This document shows, in pieces, positions 58,051-64,000 of a stretch of 64,000 nt of DNA. The notes under the pieces were generated by a model, which was given only the letters and a program-made list of their open reading frames with translations, had not been told where the DNA came from and searched no databases. Each line of letters begins with the position of its first letter. Within the stretch, counting starts at the first letter, position 1. The DNA comes from Patulibacter minatonensis DSM 18081. GTDB lineage: Bacteria > Actinomycetota > Thermoleophilia > Solirubrobacterales > Solirubrobacteraceae. The position numbers and the translations under genes were made by a program. The stretch is taken from positions 847,003-911,002 of the forward strand of contig NZ_KI912613.1 of NCBI RefSeq assembly GCF_000519325.1. The letters are read 5' to 3'.

Positions 58051-59369
58051 CCCGCGACCGGCACGACGACCGCGGGTCCGCCCTGATCGCGGCGATCGGC
58101 TCGCTGCTCGTGATGTCGCTGCTCGCCGGCCTGGCGCTGCAGGCCGCGACCGGCGCCTCGTCGTCGGCGACCGCGGACGCCCGGCGGCAGCAGGCGCTGC
58201 AGGCTGCCGAGGCGGGACTCCAGACCGCGGCGTTCCGCCTGAACATGCTCCAGCCGGGCGCGGACCGCTGCATCGCGGCGGCGGTCGAGGTCCCCGTGGG
58301 CGGCCTCTGCGGCGCGTCGCCGGCGGAGGCCCTCGGCAACGGAGCGTCGTTCTCGTACCGCACGACGCCGGCGCTCGCGGGCAGCGCCTCCTGCGCCGGG
58401 CTGACCGTCCGCGCCCAGACCGCGCTCCAGCAGCGGTGCATCACCGCGACCGGGACCGTCGACGGCGTCGTCCGGCGCACCCAGGCGCGGGTCGCGGCCT
58501 ACGCGTCGACCCCGCTGTTCCCGGTCGCCGGCCTGCTCGGCCTCAGGTCGGTCGACCTCACCGGCAACGTCCAGATCCCGGACAGCACCGCAGCCACCAA
58601 CGGCGTCCTGACCGTCACCGGCAACGTCGAGACCGCCGGCACCGTGCTCGGTCCGGCCGGATCGACGCGCCCGACCGGGAACGTGTCGATCACGCCCGTC
58701 GTCCGGCGGACCGCCGCGGAGGGGCCGTTCGTCCTCGCGCCGGTCGCCCCCGGCGCGTCGGCGACGAGCAACGACAACGGTCGGATCGCGAACGGCCTGC
58801 GGACGCCCCCGGTCGCCCCGTACGACGCGGTCTCATCGGGCTCGGGCCTGACCTACGATGCGGCGACCCGGGCGCTGCGCGCGGTGGGCAACGCGACGCT
58901 CACGCTCGGCGGCGGGATCTACAACTTCTGCAGCGTCTCGATCACCGGCAACTTCACCCTCGTGATCGCGGCGGGCGCCAAGGTCTCGATCTACGTCGAC
59001 TCGCCCGACGACCCGAACTCCGGCTGCCCCGCCGGCTCGGGCGGCTTCGCGGTCACCGGCAACTTCTCCTCCGGATCGGCGGGCAGCGACCCGACCGCGC
59101 TGCAGCTCTACGTCTACGGCACGAACGACGGCCAGGGACGGGTCGCGATCACCGGCAACTCGGCGCTGCGCGCGGCGATCTACGCGCCGCAGTCGACCGT
59201 GGCGATCACCGGCAACGCGAAGGTCGTCGGAGGGGTCGCCGCCGGCGCGGTCACGATGACCGGCAACGGCTTCCAGTGGGACGGACGCGCCGGCGCGCTC
59301 CAGGCCGGCAGCACCGGGCTCTGGTATCGCACCGCGTGGCGGGAGTGCCCGGACACCGGGGCCTGCTGA
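58047..59369 (+). CDS. PilX-like pilus protein with repeated TGN motifs
   Basis: The 440-residue product has an N-terminal hydrophobic segment after a short basic leader (GSALIAAIGSLLVMSLLAGLALQ), as in PilX-like proteins. The C-terminal half carries eight TGN motifs (LTGN, VTGN, PTGN, ITGN, VTGN, ITGN, ITGN, MTGN) in beta-rich surroundings, as expected for a beta-helix or polymer-forming fold. Cysteines are frequent. Third gene of the pilin operon. Confidence 0.72.
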   Translation: MTRDRHDDRGSALIAAIGSLLVMSLLAGLALQAATGASSSATADARRQQALQAAEAGLQTAAFRLNMLQPGADRCIAAAVEVPVGGLCGASPAEALGNGASFSYRTTPALAGSASCAGLTVRAQTALQQRCITATGTVDGVVRRTQARVAAYASTPLFPVAGLLGLRSVDLTGNVQIPDSTAATNGVLTVTGNVETAGTVLGPAGSTRPTGNVSITPVVRRTAAEGPFVLAPVAPGASATSNDNGRIANGLRTPPVAPYDAVSSGSGLTYDAATRALRAVGNATLTLGGGIYNFCSVSITGNFTLVIAAGAKVSIYVDSPDDPNSGCPAGSGGFAVTGNFSSGSAGSDPTALQLYVYGTNDGQGRVAITGNSALRAAIYAPQSTVAITGNAKVVGGVAAGAVTMTGNGFQWDGRAGALQAGSTGLWYRTAWRECPDTGAC

Positions 59370-59401
59370 GCGGGGCGTTCGGGTGCCCGGACGCCGGGGC
59401 C
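59345..59401 (+). repeat. 19-bp direct repeat spanning the end of the PilX-like gene
   Basis: The segments at 59345-59363 and 59383-59401 begin GTGCCCGGAC and end CCGGGGCC, differing at one base, 38 bp apart. The first encodes the last residues; the second lies in the untranslated tail. Confidence 0.5.
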
Positions 59402-59537
59402 GGGAAGCAGGACGACCGGGCACGGCCCGGGATACGGCGCGTCCCCGCCAGGCGCGCGCCGACGCGCCACCGCGCGGCGGACGGCGTCGCGACCCGCCGA
59501 TCGGCCCGACCCGGCACCGCGACGTGCCCCGGCGTGC

Positions 59538-59543
59538 GATCCT
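59538..59543 (+). promoter_or_regulatory. -10 element GATCCT, leaderless TIM44-like gene
   Basis: GATCCT is followed by CGGTAC and the ATG at 59550; no Shine-Dalgarno is visible. Confidence 0.35.
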
Positions 59544-59549
59544 CGGTAC

Positions 59550-60875
59550 ATGCTGACGTCGCTGGTCGCGCACCCCACGGTCCTCGCGCTGGCCGGCCGC
59601 GGCTCGAGCGGCTTCAGCGGCGGCCGCTCGAGCGGCGGGGGCTTCAGCGGCGGCGGGAGCGGCCGCGGCTACGGCGGCGGCGGGTTCTTCTTCATCGGCG
59701 GCGGCTCCGGTGGCGCGATCATCCTCGTGATCATCGTCGTCGCGGTGATCCTGTTCTACGTCGTGCCCCGCATCCTCAAGGCGGCCGACAAGGGCGCGAC
59801 GGCCCAGAAGAAGCGGGCGACCGCACGGGAGCGCGAGGCCCGCGAGGCCGCGATCCTCCCCGCCGCGCTGGAGGCCGCCATGGAGGACTCGGCCTTCGAC
59901 CCCGACGACATCCGCGCCGCCGCCTCGGGCCTCGTGATCGACACGCAGGAGGCCTGGGACACCCGCGACCGCGAGCGCCTGAAGCACCTGGTCGGCCCCG
60001 ACCTCCTGCGCGAGTGGACCCGCCGCCTGGACGACTTCGACCGCCGCGGGTGGCACGCACACGCCGGCGTCAGCGAGGCCCCGATCGTGAAGATCGTGGG
60101 CATCACCAACCGCGAGGGCGAGGACGAGGACCAGGTCGTCGTCCACATCAAGGCCCGCGCGCAGAGCTGGGTCGAGACCCGCCGCGGCGAGACGCTCTAC
60201 GAGGACGGCGCGTCGGGGCCCGAGGTCACGCTCTCGCAGTACTGGACCCTCGGCCGCCGCGAGGGCCGCTGGATCCTCGTCTCGATCGAGGAGGAGGGCG
60301 AGGGCGACCACAACCTGAGCGCCCCGGTCCTCGCCCGTCCGGACGCCGACCCGCTGCTGTCGGACCGCGTCCGCACCGAGATGGCCGCCGCCGACACCGC
60401 GGGCGACGCCGTCGCGGTCGCCGAGCTCGTCCCGGCGGAGATGAGCGACGACGCCCGCACCGTCGCGATGGACCTCTCGCTCGTCGACGACCGCTTCAGC
60501 CCCGACGTCCTCACCGCCGCCGTCCGTGCCGCGGTCGGCGCGTGGACGACCGCGATCGACGGCAGCGACGACCAGCTCGAGCGCCTCGCCACCCCCGACG
60601 CCGTGCAGCGCCTCCTCTACGGCGGCGACGACAAGATCCGCACCGTCGTCCGCGGCCCGCGGATCGACGAGGTCGTCATCGACCGCGTCGACGGCTCCAC
60701 GGCGCCGCCGCGGATCGAGGTGTCGGTGCGGCACCACGCCCGCTGGTACCGCGAGGACCGCGACACCCAGGCCGTCGTGGAGGGCTCCCGCACCAAGGAG
60801 GTCGCCCGCGCCGAGCGCTGGACCTTCCGCCTGGACGACGACGCCGAGCGGCCCTGGCTGCTCGTCGGCGTCTGA
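59550..60875 (+). CDS. Membrane protein with two TIM44-like domains
   Basis: The 441-residue protein has a Gly/Ser-rich N-terminal segment (about 18-53), one membrane helix (AIILVIIVVAVILFYVV, about 56-72), a basic coiled stretch and then two similar alpha+beta modules. The first (about 115-250) ends in QYWTLGRREGRWILVSIEE; the second (about 295-441) ends in ERWTFRLDDDAERPWLLVGV. Both fit the TIM44/NTF2-like fold, which in mitochondria supports protein import. Bacterial versions are little studied. It is transcribed alone. Confidence 0.75.
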   Translation: MLTSLVAHPTVLALAGRGSSGFSGGRSSGGGFSGGGSGRGYGGGGFFFIGGGSGGAIILVIIVVAVILFYVVPRILKAADKGATAQKKRATAREREAREAAILPAALEAAMEDSAFDPDDIRAAASGLVIDTQEAWDTRDRERLKHLVGPDLLREWTRRLDDFDRRGWHAHAGVSEAPIVKIVGITNREGEDEDQVVVHIKARAQSWVETRRGETLYEDGASGPEVTLSQYWTLGRREGRWILVSIEEEGEGDHNLSAPVLARPDADPLLSDRVRTEMAAADTAGDAVAVAELVPAEMSDDARTVAMDLSLVDDRFSPDVLTAAVRAAVGAWTTAIDGSDDQLERLATPDAVQRLLYGGDDKIRTVVRGPRIDEVVIDRVDGSTAPPRIEVSVRHHARWYREDRDTQAVVEGSRTKEVARAERWTFRLDDDAERPWLLVGV

Positions 60876-60923
60876 GCGACGCAGAGGCCGGGTCGCGGGG
60901 CGGCGGGGACGGGCCGGCGGGGC

Positions 60924-61100
60924 GGTCAGTTCCGGTCGGATACCGACCATCCCTGACCGCGGCACCACCGCCGCACGGCCGCGGCCCGCAGCACGGTCAG
61001 TTCCGGTCGCATACCGACCATCCCTGACCGCGACACCACCGCCGCACGGCCGCGGCCCGCAGCACGGTCAGTTCCGGTCGCATACCGACCATCCCTGACC
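60924..61100. repeat. Three tandem copies of the same 35-nt repeat (71-bp period)
   Basis: Copies at 60924-60958, 60995-61029 and 61066-61100 match those at 34211-34367, with arms GGTCA/TGACC and GGTCGG-ATA-CCGACC (GGTCGC in copies two and three). The two 36-bp spacers differ by one base, so the cluster is a 71-bp tandem duplication. It lies in a convergent gap between the TIM44-like gene and the lipoprotein gene. Confidence 0.85.
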
Positions 61101-61158
61101 GCGACGCCACCCGCCGCCGCGACTCCGACGACCGGCCCGCGGGCCCCGCCGCCGCCGG

Positions 61159-61728
61159 TCAGCCCGGCGGGGCCGGTGCGGTCGTCGTCGTGCCGGTCGG
61201 CGACGCGGGGGCGCCCCGCACCTCGACGAGCTGCTTCTCGCCCGTCGAGACGCGCCAGTCGGAGTCGATCTTCCCGCCGACGGTGTCCTGGTTGGCCTGC
61301 GTGTCCTCGTCGAGCGCCGCGCCGGACAGCCGGACGAGGTCGAACGTCAGGGCCGGGTTGTCGCCGCGGCGGGCGCTGACGCGCGCGCGGTCCGCGGACT
61401 GCGACAGCACGTCGAAGGTGAGGTCCGTCGTCGCGCGGCCGGCGTCGTCGGTGGAGACGTAGGGGCCGGGCATCGAGCTGACCGACGCGTTCAGCGCCTG
61501 CCGGCAGGAGCCCGCGAGCCCGTCGGCGAGCCGGTCGCGCGCCGCCTGGGTCAGCAGCGAGCACGCGCGCTGGCCGTTGGCCTGCGAGATCGACGCGTTC
61601 AGGAGCTGCGCGACGGCCGAGCGCGGATCGTCGGGCCCGAACTTGCCGGCCTGCCCGCAGCCGACCGCGCCGAGGGCGGCCGCGACGGCCAGCGCGAGGC
61701 CGGACGCCCGGAGCGCACCGCGACTCAC
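61159..61728 (-). CDS. Lipoprotein of unknown function
   Basis: The 189-residue product starts at GTG 61728 with a signal peptide and lipobox AVGC (Cys about 24). The mature part has two further cysteines (ACSLLTQAA, AGSCRQAL) that could form a disulfide, and a Thr/Pro-rich tail. The pattern of SxxAxxLLNA and cysteine-containing helix resembles small secreted NTF2-like proteins. No function is assigned. Start overlaps the nitroreductase stop (GTGA). Confidence 0.75.
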   Translation of the reverse strand: MSRGALRASGLALAVAAALGAVGCGQAGKFGPDDPRSAVAQLLNASISQANGQRACSLLTQAARDRLADGLAGSCRQALNASVSSMPGPYVSTDDAGRATTDLTFDVLSQSADRARVSARRGDNPALTFDLVRLSGAALDEDTQANQDTVGGKIDSDWRVSTGEKQLVEVRGAPASPTGTTTTAPAPPG

Positions 61729-62249
61729 GCGAGGAACTCCAGGATCTCGCCGACGGGACGCCGGTCGGGGACGCGGACGTCCTGCCGGAGCGGCCCCAGG
61801 TGGATCAGGCCGAGCGCGGCCTCGTCGTCGCCGAGGCCGGCGGCGGCCCGCCCGGCGGGGTCGAGCAGCACCGCGGGCGTGCGCCAGTAGCCGGCGAGCC
61901 CCCGGGCGTGGGCGGCCAGCAGCAGGCCGTAGACCGCGGCGGCCGCGGCGTCGCGGTCCTCCTCCGCGACCCGCGGGTCGGGGTCGACGACGACGGACGC
62001 GACGATCAGCGTGGGCGCCCGGTCGAGCTTCTTCGCGGCGTCGGCGGGGCCCGCCGCCTTCAGGGCGGCGAGGGTCTCCGGCCCGACGACCCGGAACCGC
62101 CACGGCTCGGTGAGGTGGTGATTCGGGGCCCAGGCGGCCAGCTCGACGAGCTCGGTGACGACCTCCGCGGGCACGGGCTCCGTGCCGTAGGCCTTGTGCG
62201 TGCGGCGCGTGCGCAGCGCCTCCTCGAGCCCGAGGGGCGGCGTGCTCAC
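61725..62249 (-). CDS. Nitroreductase-family protein (YdjA-like, small)
   Basis: The 174-residue FMN-dependent nitroreductase-fold protein has RTRRTHKAYG at the N-terminus, AAWAPNHHLTEPWRFRVV and a C-terminal ALGLIHLGPL. The short length and PNHHLTEPWRF match the minimal YdjA-like group. Such enzymes reduce nitro or enone groups with NAD(P)H. GTG start overlaps the preceding stop (GTGA). Confidence 0.84.
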   Translation of the reverse strand: MSTPPLGLEEALRTRRTHKAYGTEPVPAEVVTELVELAAWAPNHHLTEPWRFRVVGPETLAALKAAGPADAAKKLDRAPTLIVASVVVDPDPRVAEEDRDAAAAAVYGLLLAAHARGLAGYWRTPAVLLDPAGRAAAGLGDDEAALGLIHLGPLRQDVRVPDRRPVGEILEFLA

Positions 62250-62902
62250 GCAGCGCCGTCCTCGTCCTCGCCGTCGTCGGCGTAGAGCGACTCGCGGGCC
62301 AGCTCGTTGCCCTTCGCGTCGAGCACGGCGATCTCGAGCGTGTCGCCGAAGTAGTCGTCGGGCGCCAGGAGGGTGAAGCGGTCGTCGCGGATGTCGCAGC
62401 GGTCGACGATCGTGCCGTCGAGCTCGGCGATCGCGGAGGCGGCCTTCGCCACCAGCGGGCGCCCCCACACGAGGGTCATCGCGGCGGTGTCGCCGTTGCC
62501 GCGCCAGGAGCCCACGACCTCCTCGCAGAGGTCGATCTTCCAGTCCGCGTTGTCCTCGGCGAGCTCGCCGGTGACCTGAGCGTCGCCCTCGAACTGCGTC
62601 GGCTCGCTGCCGTCCGCGTCCGCGGGGATGAAGCGCGTGAATCCGTAGGCCTCGAGGCCGGTGCTGGTGCGCGTGGTGATCGGGATGAACGTGCGCCCGT
62701 GCCAGGTGCGGTCGGGGTAGAACGCGAGCTCGCCGGGCTCGCCGATCCCGTCGGCCTCCGACTCCTCCTCGGGGTCGGGCTCGAGGCCGTCGACGGCCTC
62801 GAGGAACGCCGTCCCGAGGCGCTCGGCGAAGCGGCCGTACGGCGCCGGGTCCTGCGGCGGCTCGGCGGCGAAGCGGGGCAGGAAGCGCTCGAGATCCGGC
62901 AT
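62246..62902 (-). CDS. Conserved hypothetical protein
   Basis: I do not recognise this 218-residue protein. It is acidic, with an Asp/Glu-rich N-terminal third (EPDPEEESEADG), a central stretch with PDRTWHGRTFIPITTRTSTG and an acidic tail. No signal peptide or membrane segment is seen. ATG at 62902 is seven bases after TACACT, indicating a leaderless promoter. First gene of the operon with the nitroreductase and lipoprotein. Confidence 0.7.
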   Translation of the reverse strand: MPDLERFLPRFAAEPPQDPAPYGRFAERLGTAFLEAVDGLEPDPEEESEADGIGEPGELAFYPDRTWHGRTFIPITTRTSTGLEAYGFTRFIPADADGSEPTQFEGDAQVTGELAEDNADWKIDLCEEVVGSWRGNGDTAAMTLVWGRPLVAKAASAIAELDGTIVDRCDIRDDRFTLLAPDDYFGDTLEIAVLDAKGNELARESLYADDGEDEDGAA

Positions 62903-62909
62903 GCCGCGG

Positions 62910-62915
62910 AGTGTA
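62910..62915 (-). promoter_or_regulatory. -10 element TACACT, leaderless operon promoter
   Basis: TACACT on the minus strand lies seven bases before the ATG at 62902 and no Shine-Dalgarno is present. Confidence 0.42.
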
Positions 62916-63027
62916 AGGGGCCGCCGGTCCGCGCCGCCGAACCGGGCGGCACGGCGCTCTGCGGGTTCCCGGTGCGCCGTCGCGATCCGGACCCGGGACG
63001 CACCGGGCGGGGCCCGCACCCCGCCCG

Positions 63028-64000
63028 TCAGGCGTCGGCGACGATCTCCTCGACCGGGCGCTCGTCCGCGCGGTCCCGTCGGCGGGCGCCGGGCTCGGGG
63101 ACCGGGACGGCCTGCAGCAGGGCCTTCGTGTACTCGTGCTGCGGGTCCTTGTAGAGCGTGTCCGAGTCCGCCAGCTCGAGGATCCGGCCCGCGTACATCA
63201 CCGCGACGCGGTCGCACATGTACCGGACCACCGAGAGGTCGTGCGCGATGAACAGGAGCGACAGCCCGAGGTCGCGCTGGAGCCGGCGCAGCAGGTTCAG
63301 CACCTGCGCCTGGATCGAGACGTCGAGCGCGGAGACCGGCTCGTCGGCGATCAGCAGCTTCGGCTCGAGCGCGAGGGCGCGGGCGATCCCGATGCGCTGC
63401 CGCTGGCCACCGGAGAACTCGTGCGGCAGGCGGTTGTAGTGCTCGGGGTTCAGGCCGACGAGGTCCATCAGCTCCTGCACGCGCCTCTGCCGCGCCTTGG
63501 CGTCCTTCGCGATGCCGTGGACGAGGAGCGGCTCGCCGATCGCCCCGCCGACCGTGTGCCGGGGGTTCAGCGACGAGTACGGGTCCTGGAAGACCATCTG
63601 CACGTCGCGCCGGAACGGCAGCAGCGCCTTGCGCTTCAGCGTCGCCACGTCCTGCCCCTCGAAGCGGATCGCGCCGGACGTCGGCTCCTCGAGCCGGCAG
63701 ATCATCCGGGCGGTCGTCGACTTGCCGCAGCCGGACTCGCCGACCAGGCCGAACGTCTCGCCGCGGCGGACGTCGAAGTCGATCCCGTCGACCGCGTGGA
63801 CCGCGTCCTTGCCGAGGACGTTCCCGCCGAAGGTCTTGCGGAGGTCGCGGACCTCGAGGATCACGTCGGCGTCCGACGGCGGCGGGCGGCGGGGCGGCGG
63901 CAGCTCGGCGGCGGGGGGCGGGGCCGGCACCTCGTCGACCGGCACCGTCGCACCGTCGCCGGGGGCCGGGGCCGGGGCCGGGGCCGGGACGTCAGACTGC
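63028..64000 (-). CDS. Oligopeptide/dipeptide-type ABC transporter ATP-binding protein (OppF/DppF-like), 5' end probably outside
   Basis: The visible ATPase has Walker [16 protein letters not shown], signature [14 protein letters not shown], Walker [13 protein letters not shown] and the C-terminal oligopeptide-family extension ([15 protein letters not shown]). The domain starts with [19 protein letters not shown] at 63945 could be the start, but the frame stays open to the window edge through a Pro-Ala repeat coded by GGGGCC units, so the gene may begin further right. Partner permease and binding-protein genes are not in the window. Confidence 0.88.
   Translation of the reverse strand, partial: QSDVPAPAPAPAPGDGATVPVDEVPAPPPAAELPPPRRPPPSDADVILEVRDLRKTFGGNVLGKDAVHAVDGIDFDVRRGETFGLVGESGCGKSTTARMICRLEEPTSGAIRFEGQDVATLKRKALLPFRRDVQMVFQDPYSSLNPRHTVGGAIGEPLLVHGIAKDAKARQRRVQELMDLVGLNPEHYNRLPHEFSGGQRQRIGIARALALEPKLLIADEPVSALDVSIQAQVLNLLRRLQRDLGLSLLFIAHDLSVVRYMCDRVAVMYAGRILELADSDTLYKDPQHEYTKALLQAVPVPEPGARRRDRADERPVEEIVADA
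63961..63988. repeat. GGGGCC hexanucleotide repeat with five G-runs
   Basis: Plus-strand G-runs at 63961-63965, 63968-63971, 63974-63977, 63980-63983 and 63986-63988 are separated by CC. On the coding (minus) strand the unit specifies alternating Pro and Ala in front of the OppF-like domain. The plus strand could fold as a G-quadruplex. Confidence 0.6.

Overview
The window is extremely GC-rich (roughly three quarters G+C), with almost no intergenic space and frequent ATGA, GTGA and TGATG stop/start overlaps. The gene families, the apparent reliance on leaderless transcripts, and a secreted protein with a basic C-terminal beta domain common in Thermoleophilia point to a high-GC actinobacterium, most likely of the order Solirubrobacterales (Patulibacter-like). 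That placement is inference from composition and family content; no rRNA or tRNA gene is present to confirm it.

Nearly all of 1-56,000 is a lipid / acyl-CoA catabolic region made of short operons. It holds five AMP-forming acyl-CoA ligases, three acyl-CoA dehydrogenases (one cut by the left edge), five crotonase-fold proteins, one thiolase, two unrelated CoA-transferase-family enzymes (a class III alpha-methylacyl-CoA racemase-like protein and an acetyl-CoA hydrolase/transferase-like protein), four SDR dehydrogenases, two LLM-class flavin-dependent oxidoreductases, a GMC oxidoreductase, a cytochrome P450, a quinone-oxidoreductase-type MDR protein, two MBL-fold hydrolases, and a complete branched-chain-type ABC importer (livFGMHK order on the plus map) whose last gene is fused by overlap to a crotonase. 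Three aminoglycoside-phosphotransferase-like kinases sit beside ligases or beta-oxidation genes, an arrangement known from 4-hydroxyacyl-CoA (levulinate-type) catabolism. Regulators are one MocR, two LuxR-type and three paralogous GAF-PucR proteins.

Regulatory DNA is unusually legible. (1) An imperfect dyad, YTGK-N8-MCAR, occurs upstream of eleven catabolic promoters; in ten of them it lies 40-43 bp before a -10-like hexamer, placing its centre near -60. (2) A different palindrome with core AACGATCGTT (or GAAC-N4-GTTC) lies at three operons and looks like a TetR-type operator; no TetR gene is in the window. (3) About fourteen genes have a NANNNT hexamer 6-7 nt (8 in one uncertain case) before the start codon, the signature of leaderless mRNAs.

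From 56,000 to 64,000 the content changes: a three-gene minor-pilin operon, a membrane protein with two TIM44-like domains, a small operon of a conserved unknown, a nitroreductase and a lipoprotein, and the ATP-binding subunit of an oligopeptide-type ABC transporter running off the right edge. Two clusters of a 35-nt doubly dyad-symmetric repeat (three copies each, periods 61 and 71 bp) occupy convergent gaps at 34.2 kb and 61.0 kb. I found no insertion sequence, prophage, CRISPR array, tRNA or rRNA.
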